A stretch of 64,000 nt of DNA. Source: Phenylobacterium sp. SCN 70-31 (GTDB lineage Bacteria > Pseudomonadota > Alphaproteobacteria > Caulobacterales > Caulobacteraceae). Made by a program: the position numbers and the translations under genes. A model generated the notes under the pieces. It was not told the DNA's origin, did not search any database, and worked only from the letters and a program-made list of their open reading frames with translations. The stretch lies in the NCBI RefSeq assembly GCF_001724605.1, contig NZ_MEEX01000012.1:39545-103544 (forward strand). The letters run 5' to 3'. Positions 24,983-36,002 of this stretch are shown here, piece after piece. Every line of letters begins with the position of its first letter. Position 1 is the first letter of the stretch.

Positions 24983-26002
24983 ATGCGCGCCTATCGCTTC
25001 GACAAGCCCGACAGTCTCGACAGCCTGCGCGCGCGGGACGAACCCGTCGGGGAACCCCAGCGGGGCGAGGTGCTGGTCCGCGTCCGCGCCGTCTCGCTGA
25101 ACTATCGCGACATCGCCGTGATCCTGGGCCGCTATGTGTGGGACGCCATTCCGGGGCTCGTGCCGTGCAGCGACGCGGCCGGCGAGATCGTGGCGGTCGG
25201 CGAAGGCGTGACCGCCTTCCGCCCCGGCGACCGGGTCATCAGCATCTTCCACCCCCGCTGGTTCGGCGGCCGGCCGCCGAAGGGCGTGGCCATGCAGACC
25301 TATGGCAGCGGCGCCGACGGCTGGCTCACCGAGTACAAGGTCGTCTCGCAGGAGGCGGTGATCCCGTTGCCCGACGGGATCTCGTTCGAGGACGGCGCCA
25401 CCCTGCCCTGCGCGGCCACCACGGCCTGGACCGCGCTGTCGGGCCAGACGCCGGTGCGCGCCGGCTCGACGGTGCTGACCCTGGGGACGGGCGGGGTCTC
25501 GATCTTCGCCCTGCAACTGGCCAAGGCGATGGGCGCACGGGTGATCTCGACGACGTCCGGGGCGGCCAAGGCCGAACGCCTGCGCGCGCTGGGCGCCGAC
25601 GAGGTGGTGAACTACGTCGAGATCCCGGAGTGGGGCCGCCACGTCCGCAAGGCGCTGACCGGCGGCGCCGGCGTGGACTGCGTGGTGGAGGTGGGCGGCC
25701 CGGCGACGGTCGGGGAATCGCTGCGCGCGGTGCGTCCCGGCGGCGAGGTGGTGCTGATCGGCTTCCTGAGCGAGGCCAACCCCGGCATCGACTATTTCCT
25801 CCTGAAGGGCAGCAACGCCATCGTCCGCTCGATCGGCGTCGGCGACCGGGCCGCGCTGGAGGATCTGGTCCGGGCCTGGAGCGGGGCCGGCCTCTCGCCG
25901 GTGATCGACCGGGTGTTCGGCTTCGACGAGGCGCGCGACGCGTTCGCGCACCTCCAGGCGGCGCGGCATGTGGGGAAGATCGTCGTGCGCGTGGGCGACT
26001 GA
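24983..26002 (+). CDS. Zinc-type alcohol dehydrogenase-like (MDR) oxidoreductase
   Basis: A 339-residue medium-chain dehydrogenase/reductase. It has VRVRAVSLNYRDIAVILG, SDAAGEIVAVGEGVTAFRPGDRV, the cofactor-binding GTGGVSIFALQLAKA (about residues 168-182), and a C-terminal RHVGKIVVRV. The usual zinc Cys and structural Cys cluster are absent, as in the quinone-reductase-like branch. The substrate is unknown. A paralogue of the same length lies at 39859-40878. Confidence 0.92.
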   Translation: MRAYRFDKPDSLDSLRARDEPVGEPQRGEVLVRVRAVSLNYRDIAVILGRYVWDAIPGLVPCSDAAGEIVAVGEGVTAFRPGDRVISIFHPRWFGGRPPKGVAMQTYGSGADGWLTEYKVVSQEAVIPLPDGISFEDGATLPCAATTAWTALSGQTPVRAGSTVLTLGTGGVSIFALQLAKAMGARVISTTSGAAKAERLRALGADEVVNYVEIPEWGRHVRKALTGGAGVDCVVEVGGPATVGESLRAVRPGGEVVLIGFLSEANPGIDYFLLKGSNAIVRSIGVGDRAALEDLVRAWSGAGLSPVIDRVFGFDEARDAFAHLQAARHVGKIVVRVGD

Positions 26003-26112
26003 CCGCCGCGCCGCACCACGCCCGGCGCCGGGCGAGATTTCCGCCAGCGGCCTTTGCGCAGGCCGCGGCAGGCGCTACCTTCACAGGATTGTCCCCCGCT
26101 CGGAGTGATGGC

Positions 26113-26607
26113 GTGGCCCAGGAGCCGCCGGTTCAGGATCTGATGAACTACGAGGCGATGGCCCAGGACGCCCTGCGCGGCGTGGCCAAGGCCTCGCTGA
26201 AGCGCGCCGCGTCGCCCGAAGGGCTGCCCGGCTCGCACCATTTCTACATCACGTTCAAGACCGACGCGGCGGGGGTGTCGGGACCGGTCGATCTGCTGTC
26301 GAAGTATCCGGACGAGATGACCATCGTGCTCCAGCACCAGTACTGGGATCTGGCGCCGGGCGAGACGTTCTTCTCCGTGACGCTACAGTTCGGCGGCCAG
26401 CCCAAGCGGCTGTCGATCCCGTATGCGGCCATCACCCGGTTCTACGATCCCTCGGTGCAGTTCCTGTTGCAGTTCGAGCCGCCGCCGTCGGCGCCGTCCG
26501 AGGCCCGCCCCGAGCCCAAGTCGGACGCCAGGGCCGAACCCCAGGCCGAGGAGCCCCCCAAGGGCGAGGCCACCATCGTTTCCCTCGACCAGTTCCGGAA
26601 GAAATGA
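26113..26607 (+). CDS. sspB: ClpXP adaptor SspB (alpha type)
   Basis: A 164-residue adaptor that delivers ssrA-tagged proteins to ClpXP. HHFYITFKTDAAGVSGPVDLLSKYPDEMTIVLQHQYWDL and ETFFSVTLQFGGQPKRLSIPYAAITRFYDPSVQF form the tag-binding fold. A Pro/Glu-rich flexible linker leads to GEATIVSLDQFRKK, the ClpX-binding tail. GTG at 26113, preceded by GGAG, gives the start expected from Caulobacter SspB; ATG at 26143 is an alternative. The gene lies 1.4 kb from the tmRNA whose tag it recognises. Confidence 0.95.
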   Translation: MAQEPPVQDLMNYEAMAQDALRGVAKASLKRAASPEGLPGSHHFYITFKTDAAGVSGPVDLLSKYPDEMTIVLQHQYWDLAPGETFFSVTLQFGGQPKRLSIPYAAITRFYDPSVQFLLQFEPPPSAPSEARPEPKSDARAEPQAEEPPKGEATIVSLDQFRKK

Positions 26608-26611
26608 CCGT

Positions 26612-27082
26612 ATGACCGACGTCGCGAGCCCCGAGGCGGAGACGCTGACGGACGAAGCCATCCTGGCGCGCTTCCTGCGGACCAAGAACCAGCCCACAGG
26701 ATCTCAGACCCTGGGCTTCCGGATGGTGGCCGTGAACCAGGCCGAGCGTTCGGTGGAAGTCGAGTTCGACGCCAAGGCCGAACTTCTCCTCAATCCGATG
26801 AAGCAGATCCAGGGCGGGTATCTCTGCGCCATGCTGGACGAGGCGATGAGCGTGGCCTGCATGGTGGCTTCGGGCATGACCGCGGTGGCCCCGACGCTGG
26901 AGATGAAGACCAGCTTCCTGCGCCCCGGACAGCCCGGGAAGATCAAGGGGATCGGCAAGGTCGTGAAGTGGGGTCGCCAGGTGGCGTTCACCGAGGGCGA
27001 ACTCTACGATCCCGAAGGCCGGCTGCTGGCCAAGGCCACGGGCACGGCCATTCCCACCCCCTTCCAGAAGTACAAGAAGTAG
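26612..27082 (+). CDS. PaaI family hotdog-fold thioesterase
   Basis: A 156-residue hotdog protein. GFRMVAVNQAERSVEVEFDAKAE, IQGGYLCAMLDEAMSVACM (the HGG-type motif reads QGG, with an Asp/Glu pair following) and TLEMKTSFLRPGQPGKIKGIGKVVKWGRQVAF match acyl-CoA thioesterases of the PaaI/DUF4442 group. The substrate is unknown. It starts four bases after the sspB stop and ends ten bases before the C13 peptidase, suggesting a three-gene transcript. Confidence 0.92.
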   Translation: MTDVASPEAETLTDEAILARFLRTKNQPTGSQTLGFRMVAVNQAERSVEVEFDAKAELLLNPMKQIQGGYLCAMLDEAMSVACMVASGMTAVAPTLEMKTSFLRPGQPGKIKGIGKVVKWGRQVAFTEGELYDPEGRLLAKATGTAIPTPFQKYKK

Positions 27083-27092
27083 GCCTCGCTCC

Positions 27093-27863
27093 TTGGCCCG
27101 GCTCCTCTCCCTCTTCGCAGGCCTCTGGCTGGCGGCGGCGGGCGGGGCGCCGGTCTTCGCCGCGCCGGCCTTCGCCGACTGGGCCGCGGTGGTGGTGGCT
27201 GGCGACTGGCACGCGGCCGACGGCGGCCCCACCGAAGGCTTCGACAACGCGCGCCGCGACGTGACCCTGGCGCTGGGCCAGGCCGGATTCCAGGCGGGCA
27301 ACATCCGCCAGTTCTCGGTGCGGCCGGAACGCTACAGCGACACCCGGCCCGAGAAATCGGACGTCCGGGCCATCTACAACGCGCTGGTCGAGGGGGTCGG
27401 CCGCGCGCGCAGCGGCTGCCTCTTCTATCTCACGTCGCACGGTCTGCCGCAGGGGGCGCAGGTGGACCAGGGCATCCTGCGCCCCGCCATGCTGGCCAGC
27501 ATGCTGGACCAGACGTGCGGAGATCGCCCGACCGTGGTGGTGATCTCGGCCTGCTTCTCGGGAGTCTACGTGCCGGCGCTGGCCAAGCCGAACCGCATGG
27601 TGCTGACGGCGGCGCGGCCCGACCGGACCTCGTTCGGCTGCGGCCAGGACAACAAGTATCCCTTCTTCGACGACTGCTTCCTGTCGTCCATGCCCAACAC
27701 GCGGGACTTCAGCGGACTGGCCGGAGCCGTGAAGGAATGCGTGCGCATGCGCGAGGCCGCGGAGAAGATGACCCCGCCGTCCGAGCCGCAGATCTGGGTG
27801 GGCCCGCAGCTTCGGCCGATGCTGCCGCTGTACGCCTTCGAGAAGGGCCTCAGGCCGGATTGA
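27093..27863 (+). CDS. C13 (legumain/caspase-like) family cysteine peptidase, exported
   Basis: A 256-residue protein with signal peptide (1-28, ending AAPAFA). The clan CD dyad is visible: FYLTSHGLPQ (H116) and VVVISACFSGVYV (C154), with hydrophobic strands before each as in caspase-like folds. It ends with LPLYAFEKGLRPD. TTG at 27093 is the only start that keeps the signal peptide. It follows the thioesterase by ten bases, and its last 14 bases overlap the convergent PEP-CTERM gene. Cleavage specificity is unknown; the peptidase call rests on motifs. Confidence 0.88.
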   Translation: MARLLSLFAGLWLAAAGGAPVFAAPAFADWAAVVVAGDWHAADGGPTEGFDNARRDVTLALGQAGFQAGNIRQFSVRPERYSDTRPEKSDVRAIYNALVEGVGRARSGCLFYLTSHGLPQGAQVDQGILRPAMLASMLDQTCGDRPTVVVISACFSGVYVPALAKPNRMVLTAARPDRTSFGCGQDNKYPFFDDCFLSSMPNTRDFSGLAGAVKECVRMREAAEKMTPPSEPQIWVGPQLRPMLPLYAFEKGLRPD

Positions 27864-28509
27864 GCGCCCGCGCACGGCGACGGCGCAGCGCTGCGCCCAG
27901 GCCGAAGAAGCCGGTGAGCATCAGGGCCCAGGTCCCCGGCTCGGGAACTTCCGCCAGGGTGATGCCGTCCAGGATCAGGAAACTGGGATCGAACGGGTCC
28001 GAAGCGTTCGAGACGCCCGCCTCGAAGGTGTACGTTCCGGCGGCCAGCACCACCGAGAACGGGTTCCAGGGCGTATGCCCGTAGTCGCCGACGCCGGCGA
28101 TGTCGGAGGTGAAGAGGTTGACGATCCCGCCCGGGCCGACGAGGCGCACGAACGCCGCGTCGTTCCACGGCAGGGCGTCGCCGCCCGAGAACGCGGCCCA
28201 CCCCGAGAACAGGCCGCCTACGGTGGTGAAGGTCTGGCTGATCACGAACGGGGTATCGGCCTCATAAGGGGCGGTCAGCACCCCCAGCAGCAGCCCGTCC
28301 ACCGGCAGGTAAGTGTAGGTGACCTCGCCCGCCTCGTTGCGGTGATTGAACTCGGTGAACGTCTGGACGAGGCTGGGGTCGGCCGTCCAGTTGGAGACGA
28401 TGTCCTCGAAGCTTCCGTTCTGGAAGGTGGCGGCCTGGGCGGGCGCCGCCAGGACGGCGGCGGCGAAGGCGGCGGCGAGCGAGGCGACGATCGGGCGGCG
28501 CAGGGCCAT
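27850..28509 (-). CDS. PEP-CTERM (PEPxxWA type) sorting domain protein
   Basis: A 219-residue exported protein. The signal peptide is 1-27. The mature domain starts ATFQNGSFEDIVSNW, typical of PEP-CTERM surface proteins. The C-terminus has VPEPGTWALMLTGFFGLGAALRRRRA, the full tripartite signal: PEP motif, membrane helix and Arg cluster. Such proteins are processed by an exosortase/archaeosortase, which is not in this window. It converges with the C13 peptidase gene and overlaps it by 14 bases. Confidence 0.92.
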   Translation of the reverse strand: MALRRPIVASLAAAFAAAVLAAPAQAATFQNGSFEDIVSNWTADPSLVQTFTEFNHRNEAGEVTYTYLPVDGLLLGVLTAPYEADTPFVISQTFTTVGGLFSGWAAFSGGDALPWNDAAFVRLVGPGGIVNLFTSDIAGVGDYGHTPWNPFSVVLAAGTYTFEAGVSNASDPFDPSFLILDGITLAEVPEPGTWALMLTGFFGLGAALRRRRARALNPA

Positions 28510-28624
28510 GCGGGAACTCCGCGACGAGGCGTGTCAGATCGCCGATATACAGCGTTCGCCCTTGTTATCCATGTCGATTCTCGGCCCAAGGGGAAGACGG
28601 GCCGCGCGACTCAACCGAGGTGAT

Positions 28625-30775
28625 ATGTTCGGCGCAACCAGCAGCGGAGCGAACCCGACCATGCGGCGACTCGCCAACGCGATTCCCTCGGCCCTGGCCC
28701 TATTTTCGGCCCTGCTGGCGGCCTTGCTGGCCGCGCCGGCCGCCGCCCAGGACGCCGCGCTGCCCGACACGCCGATCCCCTACAGCCAGGTCGCCCCGCG
28801 CAAGGCGCCCGCCCGCGCCGCGCCGGTCGCAGCCCCCTCGCCCCCCGCAGCGACCGCGACGCCCGGCGAGCCGATGCGGCCCGGCGCGCGCCTGGCGCCC
28901 GGCCAGCCGATCGATCCGGCCGACCTGGAAGCGTTCGTCGACGGCTGGATGACCGACGCGATGACCCGCGAGCACGTGGCCGGCGCCACGGTCTCGGTGG
29001 TGCAGAACGGCCAGGTGGTGCTGAAGAAGGGCTATGGCTTCGCCAAGCTGGACCCGCGGCGACCCGTCGATCCCGATCGCAGCCTGTTCCGTATCGGCTC
29101 GATCTCGAAGACGTTCACGTGGATCCTGCTGATGAACGAGGTGGAGGCCGGCCGCATCCGGCTGGACGCCCCGATCAACCTCTATCTGCCCGAACGCGCG
29201 CGCCTGCCCGGCCGCCTGCGCGAGGTGACCGTCCGAAGCCTGCTGGACCACTCGCCCGGTCTCGAGGACCGCGCCCTGGGGCAACTGTTCGAGAACAACG
29301 CCCGCCGGGTGCGACCGCTCGAACTCTACCTGCGCCAGGAGCGGCCGGACCGGGTCCGCGCGCCGGGCGTCCTGTCCAGCTACTCCAACTACGGGACCGC
29401 CCTGGCCGGCGCGGCGGTCACGTTCGGCAAGGACAAGACCTTCGAACGGATGGCCGAGGAGGAGATCTTCCTGCCGCTGGGCATGACCCACACCACCTTC
29501 CGCGAGCCGCGCCCCGATCGACGCGGGCTACCGGGCGCCATGCCCGCGCGGCTCCGGCCCGACGTCACCGACGGATTTGGCTGGCAGGCCGGCGGGTTCA
29601 AGGCCCACAGCTACGAGTACGTCGGACACGCCGCGCCCGCCGGCTCGGTCTCGTCGACGGCCGGAGACATGGCCCGGTACATGCTGGCGCTGCTGGGCGA
29701 CGGCACGTGGAACGGCGTCACCATACACGGCGTCCGCGCCGCCGAGGCGTTCCGCACGCCCCTCCAGCGCACGCCCGAGGGGATGAACGGCTGGCCCCAC
29801 GGCTTCATCGCCTACCACCTTCCCGGAGGGTTCCGCGGCTACGGGCACGACGGCGCGACCCTCGCCTTCCATTCGAGCATGGTGGTCTCGCCGGCGCTGG
29901 ACCTCGGCGTCTTCGTCAGCACGAACAGCGCGGGCGGCGCCGAGCTGGCCGGCGCCCTGCCGGGCGCGCTGGTGCGACGCTACTACGCCGCGCCGGCGGC
30001 CTTCCCGCGCCCGGGCTCGCCCGACCTCGCGAAGGCGGCGCAGCGCTTCGAAGGCGCGTACCTGTCCACCCGCCGCGCCAACGGCGGCCTGGAGGGCTTC
30101 GTCGGGCTGTTCATCGGCGCCGTGGACGTGGTCGTCACCCGCGACGGGCGGCTGCTGACCGTGCGGATGGGCCAGGAGCAGGCGTGGGTTCCCGACGGCC
30201 CTGTCGACGAGGGACGGTTCGTGTCGGCCGACGGCGACCAGCGGCTTTGGTTCCGCATGGCGGACGGCCGGGCCGTGAGCTTCCGCGACGCGTTCAACGC
30301 CTCGACCCAGCAGCGCGCCGGCTTCACCGAACGGCTGTCGACGCTGGCGCTGGCGGCAGGCCTCGCCGCCTTCGCTTCGGCGGCCACCCTGGTCGGCCTG
30401 GTCTGGCGCAGCCGCCGCGAGGTGCGCCAGAACCAGATCCAGGCCCGCGCCGGACTGATCCAGGCCTTGCAGGCGGGACTCTGCCTCGTCGCCATCCTGC
30501 TCTTCGCCATGTGGGCCAGCGGGGCGAGCGACCTGGAGGCCGTCTTCTACCGCTGGCCCGGCGCCCTGATCGTCACCGCCTCGGCCTGCGCGCTGGTGCT
30601 GGCCGCCCTGACGCTGATCACCATCGCCGCGCTGCCGGCGGTCTGGCAGGGCGGACGGCGGGTCGACAGCTGGAGCGCCGGCCGCAAGCTGCTGTTCACC
30701 CTCACCGTGCTCATCTACGCCGGCTTCTCGGTCCTGCTGGCCCTGAACGGGGCGCTGGAGCCCTGGAGCCGGTAG
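28625..30775 (+). CDS. Serine hydrolase (class C beta-lactamase/PBP4* family) with C-terminal membrane domain
   Basis: A 716-residue exported protein. It has a signal peptide to about residue 41, a Pro/Ala-rich linker, then a beta-lactamase fold with SISK (S159, K162), YSN (253-255) and HDG (408-410) in place of KTG. A beta-rich domain follows, and the last 150 residues hold about four membrane helices. Family members act as esterases, D-aminopeptidases or muropeptide enzymes. ATG at 28625 has a GAGG ribosome site; ATG at 28661 is an alternative. It diverges from the PEP-CTERM gene. Confidence 0.9.
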   Translation: MFGATSSGANPTMRRLANAIPSALALFSALLAALLAAPAAAQDAALPDTPIPYSQVAPRKAPARAAPVAAPSPPAATATPGEPMRPGARLAPGQPIDPADLEAFVDGWMTDAMTREHVAGATVSVVQNGQVVLKKGYGFAKLDPRRPVDPDRSLFRIGSISKTFTWILLMNEVEAGRIRLDAPINLYLPERARLPGRLREVTVRSLLDHSPGLEDRALGQLFENNARRVRPLELYLRQERPDRVRAPGVLSSYSNYGTALAGAAVTFGKDKTFERMAEEEIFLPLGMTHTTFREPRPDRRGLPGAMPARLRPDVTDGFGWQAGGFKAHSYEYVGHAAPAGSVSSTAGDMARYMLALLGDGTWNGVTIHGVRAAEAFRTPLQRTPEGMNGWPHGFIAYHLPGGFRGYGHDGATLAFHSSMVVSPALDLGVFVSTNSAGGAELAGALPGALVRRYYAAPAAFPRPGSPDLAKAAQRFEGAYLSTRRANGGLEGFVGLFIGAVDVVVTRDGRLLTVRMGQEQAWVPDGPVDEGRFVSADGDQRLWFRMADGRAVSFRDAFNASTQQRAGFTERLSTLALAAGLAAFASAATLVGLVWRSRREVRQNQIQARAGLIQALQAGLCLVAILLFAMWASGASDLEAVFYRWPGALIVTASACALVLAALTLITIAALPAVWQGGRRVDSWSAGRKLLFTLTVLIYAGFSVLLALNGALEPWSR

Positions 30776-30840
30776 GTCGACATCGGGCGCCCCCTGCGGC
30801 GCCTGGTCGCGACAAGAACCGCCTCAGCTACGGCCAAGTC

Positions 30841-30856
30841 TAAACCGGGCCTTAAC
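30841..30856 (+). promoter_or_regulatory. CtrA-like box upstream of fliF
   Basis: TAAA-N7-TTAAC (30841-30856) differs in one base from the CtrA consensus TTAA-N7-TTAAC. It lies about 100 bases before fliF. In Caulobacter the class II flagellar operon starting with fliF is activated by CtrA from such a site, which supports this assignment. Confidence 0.6.
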
Positions 30857-30939
30857 CAAGGACTGGGTAAATCCTGCCTACCTGAGGGGGCGAGCGCGCC
30901 TGCGCGTCCCTCTCGCGTGTGGGGAAGGGGCCAGTCGCC

Positions 30940-32583
30940 TTGAATCAGTTCACGGCCTTGGTGCAGCGTTTCGGGGTCGGCCGCCTGGCCGCGATCCTCG
31001 GCATCGCCGCGGGCCTCGCCGCCGTCAGCGCCGCCATCTTCCTGAACCTGGGCCAGCCCAAGGCCCTGCTCTATTCCAACCTGGACCTGAAGGAGGCCGG
31101 CTCGATCACGACCGCGCTCGATCAGGCGGGCGTCAAATACGAGGTCAAGGGCGACGGCTCCACGATCATGGTGCCCCGGGATCAGGTGGCGTCGACCCGC
31201 CTGATGCTGTCGGGCAAGGGCCTGCCGACCGCGGGCTCGGTGGGCTACGAGATCTTCGACCAGGCCAATGCGCTGGGCCAGACCGACTTCGTCCAGCAGC
31301 TCAACCGCCAGCGCGCGCTGGAAGGCGAACTGGCCCGGACCATCCGCGGCCTGGAAGGCATCAGCGCCGCGCGCGTCCACCTCGTCCTGCCCCGGCGCCA
31401 GCTCTTCGAGAGCGAGGCCGAACAGCCTTCGGCGTCGGTGAACATCACCGTCGGGGGCCGCGATCCCAGCGCCGATCAGGTGCGGGCGATCCAGAACCTG
31501 GTCGCGGGCGCGGTGCCCAACATGAAACCCGACCGGGTCACGGTCGTGGACCAGCACGCCAAGACCCTGAGCGGCGGCGACGTGGGCATGGCCGCCGAGG
31601 CCGACGGCCGCAAGTCCGAGGTCGAGCAGCGCATCGCCAAGCAGGTGAAGAACCTGGTCGAAGGCGTGGTGGGCGCCGGCAAGGCGCGCGTCAACGTCTC
31701 GGCCGAGGTCGAGCTGGCGCGGGTGACCGTGCAGCAGGAGACCTTCGACCCCGACGGCCAGGTCATCCGGTCGGAAAGCACCAGCGAGGAAAGCGCCCGC
31801 GAGAACGACGCCAACGGCGTCGGCCAGGTGGGCGCCGCCGCCAACATCCCCGGCGCGCCGGGGTCGGACCTGGCCAACAACTCGTCCACGAGCGGCCGCA
31901 CCGACTCGACGACGAACTACGAGATCTCGAAGACGGTCCGCACCGAGGTGCAGGAGCCCGGCCAGATCAAGCGCCTGTCGGTGGCGGTGGCCGTCGACGG
32001 GGCCACCGCCGCCCCGGGCGCGGACGGCAAGCCCGGCGCCTACACGCCCCGTTCGGCCGAGGAGATGCAACGCATCGAGCAGCTCGTCCGCACGGCGGTG
32101 GGCTTCAACCAGGACCGCGGCGACCAGGTGAGCGTCATCAACGTGCGGTTCCCGACCCCGGAGGCCACCGGCGGGGTCGAGGCGGCCAACCCCCTGATGG
32201 GCTTCGACAAGAACGACATCATGCGGGCGGTCGAACTGGCCGTGCTGGGCATCGTCGGCGTCCTGATGATCTTCTTCGTCGCCCGCCCGCTCCTGGGCGG
32301 CGGCAAGGGCAAGGGCGGCGCGCCGGGCGGCGGCGGCCTGATCGCCGCGGGTCCCATGGCCCAGCGCGTGATGGTCAGCCCGGACGGCCAGCCGATGCAG
32401 CTCGCCGCCGACGGCTCGGGCCAACTGGCCCTGCCCGGCCCGGACGGCGAGAGCCGGATCGACATGGCCCGCGTCGACGGTCAGGTCCGCGCCAGCGCCG
32501 TCAAGAAGGTCTCGGAATTCGTGGAGCGCCACCCCGACGAGTCGGTCGCGATCCTTCGCTCCTGGTTGCATGAGACGACCTGA
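30940..32583 (+). CDS. fliF: Flagellar MS-ring protein FliF
   Basis: A 547-residue protein building the MS ring in the inner membrane. An N-terminal membrane helix (about 15-35) is followed by [25 protein letters not shown] and the ring-building motif region [35 protein letters not shown] second membrane helix lies at about 430-452, followed by a C-terminal FliG-binding tail ([20 protein letters not shown]). TTG at 30940 fits the family start and has GGGGAAGGGG upstream; GTG at 30919 would put that site inside the gene. It overlaps fliG by one base. Confidence 0.96.
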   Translation: MNQFTALVQRFGVGRLAAILGIAAGLAAVSAAIFLNLGQPKALLYSNLDLKEAGSITTALDQAGVKYEVKGDGSTIMVPRDQVASTRLMLSGKGLPTAGSVGYEIFDQANALGQTDFVQQLNRQRALEGELARTIRGLEGISAARVHLVLPRRQLFESEAEQPSASVNITVGGRDPSADQVRAIQNLVAGAVPNMKPDRVTVVDQHAKTLSGGDVGMAAEADGRKSEVEQRIAKQVKNLVEGVVGAGKARVNVSAEVELARVTVQQETFDPDGQVIRSESTSEESARENDANGVGQVGAAANIPGAPGSDLANNSSTSGRTDSTTNYEISKTVRTEVQEPGQIKRLSVAVAVDGATAAPGADGKPGAYTPRSAEEMQRIEQLVRTAVGFNQDRGDQVSVINVRFPTPEATGGVEAANPLMGFDKNDIMRAVELAVLGIVGVLMIFFVARPLLGGGKGKGGAPGGGGLIAAGPMAQRVMVSPDGQPMQLAADGSGQLALPGPDGESRIDMARVDGQVRASAVKKVSEFVERHPDESVAILRSWLHETT

Positions 32584-33620
32584 TGGCGGCCACCCGCAGC
32601 TCCGGCTCCAAAAACATCGTCGATCCTTCCCGACTGAACGGGGCGGAGAAGTGCGCCGTGGTCCTGCTGGCCCTCGGCGAGGAACACGCCCAGGTCTGGC
32701 AGTCGCTGGACGAAGAGGAGATCAAGGAGATCTCCCAGGCCATGGCCAGCCTCGGCACGGTGAGCGCCGGCGTGGTCGAGGAACTGCTGGTGGAGTTCGT
32801 CTCGGGCGCCTCGGGCACCGGGGCGATCATGGGCTCGTTCGAACAGACCCAGAAGCTGCTCACGTCCATCATGCCCCCCGACAAGGTGGACTCGCTGATG
32901 GAGGAGATCCGCGGCCCGGCCGGACGGACCATGTGGGACAAGCTGGGCAACGTGAACGAGGCCGTTCTCGCCAACTACCTGAAGAACGAATACCCGCAGA
33001 CCGTCGCGGTGGTGCTGTCGAAGATCAAGTCCGAGCACGCCGCGCGCGTGCTGGCCGCTCTGCCCGAGGACTTCGCCCTGGAGTGCGTCATGCGGATGCT
33101 CCGCATGGAGCCGGTGCAGCGCGAGATCCTGGACAAGATCGAGCAGACGCTCCGGAACGAATTCATGTCGAACCTGGCGCGCACGTCGAAGCGCGACAGC
33201 CACGAAATGATGGCCGACATCTTCAACGCCTTCGACCGCCAGACGGAGTCGCGCTTCATCACCGCGCTGGAGGAGCGCAACCGCGAGGCGGCCGAGCGCA
33301 TCCGCGCCCTGATGTTCGTGTTCGAGGACCTGTCGAAGCTGGATCCGGGCGGCGTCCAGACCCTGCTGCGCACGGTCGAGAAGGATCAGCTGGGCCTGGC
33401 CATGAAGGGCGCCTCGGACAGCCTGCGCGAGATGTTCTTCTCGAACATGTCGGAGCGGGCCGCGAAGATCATGCGCGAAGACATGGAAGGCATGGGCCCC
33501 GTCCGCCTGCGCGATGTCGACCAGGCCCAGATGAACATCGTCCAGGTCGCCAAGGACCTCGCCAACAAGGGCGAGATCATGCTGGCCGGCTCGGGCTCTG
33601 ACGACGAACTGGTCTACTGA
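32583..33620 (+). CDS. fliG: Flagellar motor switch protein FliG
   Basis: A 345-residue cytoplasmic switch protein that links the MS ring to the C ring and interacts with Mot[32 protein letters not shown] begins the N-terminal domain. [28 protein letters not shown] is the middle domain (EHPQ-type motif). [55 protein letters not shown] is the torque-generating C-terminal domain. Its ATG overlaps the fliF stop (TGATG) and its stop overlaps the fliH start. Confidence 0.98.
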   Translation: MAATRSSGSKNIVDPSRLNGAEKCAVVLLALGEEHAQVWQSLDEEEIKEISQAMASLGTVSAGVVEELLVEFVSGASGTGAIMGSFEQTQKLLTSIMPPDKVDSLMEEIRGPAGRTMWDKLGNVNEAVLANYLKNEYPQTVAVVLSKIKSEHAARVLAALPEDFALECVMRMLRMEPVQREILDKIEQTLRNEFMSNLARTSKRDSHEMMADIFNAFDRQTESRFITALEERNREAAERIRALMFVFEDLSKLDPGGVQTLLRTVEKDQLGLAMKGASDSLREMFFSNMSERAAKIMREDMEGMGPVRLRDVDQAQMNIVQVAKDLANKGEIMLAGSGSDDELVY

Positions 33621-34267
33621 TGTCCGAAGCCCTCGCCAGATTCGCCTTCGACACCGAGTTCGACGCCAAGGGCGGCGTGGCCTTCCAGGCGCCCCGGCCC
33701 AAGCGCCTGTTCCCGATCGAGGAGGTCGAGCAGATCCGCGAGGCCGCCCGCGCCGAAGGCGAGCGCGCCGCGCTGGCCGGAGTGGCGGCCCAGCAGGCGA
33801 ACGCCCTGAGCCAGATCGCCGCCGCCTGCGCCCAGGCGCTGCCCCGGCTGGCCGAGGTGGCGCACGAGCACCGGCAGGGATCGGCCGGGCTGGCTCTGGC
33901 CTGCGCCCGCGCGATCGCCGACGCCGCGCTGGCGCGGTTCCCCGAAGCCCCGGTGCAGGCCGCGCTGGAATCCCTGGCCCGCGAGATCGACGCCCAGCCC
34001 CGGCTGGTGGTCTCGGCCGAGCCCGCCCTGGCCGAGGCCCTCGCGGGCGTCCTGGACGAGACCGCCCGCAACCTGGGCTTCGAGGGCGCCGTCGTGGTCA
34101 AGCCCGACGGAGCCTACGGACCCAACGCCTTCACCCTCGACTTCGGCGACGGCCAGGCGGCCTTCGACCCCGCCCAGGCCGCCGAACGCGTAACTCAGAC
34201 CCTGATCGCGGCCCTGGCCGCCGAGGGCTTGCACGCCGAACCCCTCATCCCCGGCTCGGAGAGCTGA
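33620..34267 (+). CDS. fliH: Flagellar assembly protein FliH (FlbE type)
   Basis: A 215-residue regulator of the export ATPase FliI; it corresponds to FlbE of Caulobacter. The N-terminus has FDTEFD and [14 protein letters not shown], followed by an Ala-rich helical stretch of GxxxG-like character and a C-terminal domain with [14 protein letters not shown] and [31 protein letters not shown]. Sequence conservation in the family is low, so position in the operon supports the call. It is coupled to fliG by a TGATG overlap. Confidence 0.92.
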   Translation: MSEALARFAFDTEFDAKGGVAFQAPRPKRLFPIEEVEQIREAARAEGERAALAGVAAQQANALSQIAAACAQALPRLAEVAHEHRQGSAGLALACARAIADAALARFPEAPVQAALESLAREIDAQPRLVVSAEPALAEALAGVLDETARNLGFEGAVVVKPDGAYGPNAFTLDFGDGQAAFDPAQAAERVTQTLIAALAAEGLHAEPLIPGSES

Positions 34268-34272
34268 ATCCC

Positions 34273-34605
34273 ATGGCCGACGAAGACCTGAAACTCGACG
34301 AATTCGCCCCGGAGGACGGCGCGCTGGCCGACACCTTCGCCGAAGACAAGAACGCCGGCGACCTGGCGACCGTGTTCGACGTGCCCGTGGCCATCTCGGC
34401 CGTGCTGGGCCGCTCGTCGATGTCGGTGGCCCAGCTCCTCCAGCTGGGTTCGGGCTCGGTGCTGGAGCTGGACCGCAAGGTCGGCGAGGCCATCGACATC
34501 TATGTGAACAACCGCCTGGTGGCCCGCGGCGAGGTCGTCATCGTCGACGATCGCCTGGGCGTGACCATGACCGAAATCATCAAGGACGGCGACACGCAGG
34601 CCTGA
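34273..34605 (+). CDS. fliN: Flagellar motor switch protein FliN
   Basis: A 110-residue C-ring protein. An acidic N-terminus of about 35 residues is followed by the SpoA domain: [70 protein letters not shown]. All SpoA signatures are present. It lies six bases after fliH and 29 bases before the flbD start. Confidence 0.98.
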   Translation: MADEDLKLDEFAPEDGALADTFAEDKNAGDLATVFDVPVAISAVLGRSSMSVAQLLQLGSGSVLELDRKVGEAIDIYVNNRLVARGEVVIVDDRLGVTMTEIIKDGDTQA

Positions 34606-34634
34606 ACGGCGGCGTGGACAGAGGAGTTATACGG

Positions 34635-35998
<1,364 letters not shown>

Positions 35999-36002
<4 letters not shown>

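Noticed and set aside
30919..30939. GTG at 30919 as the fliF start
   Set aside because: It would place the GGGGAAGGGG ribosome site inside the gene; TTG at 30940 matches the FliF N-terminus better.
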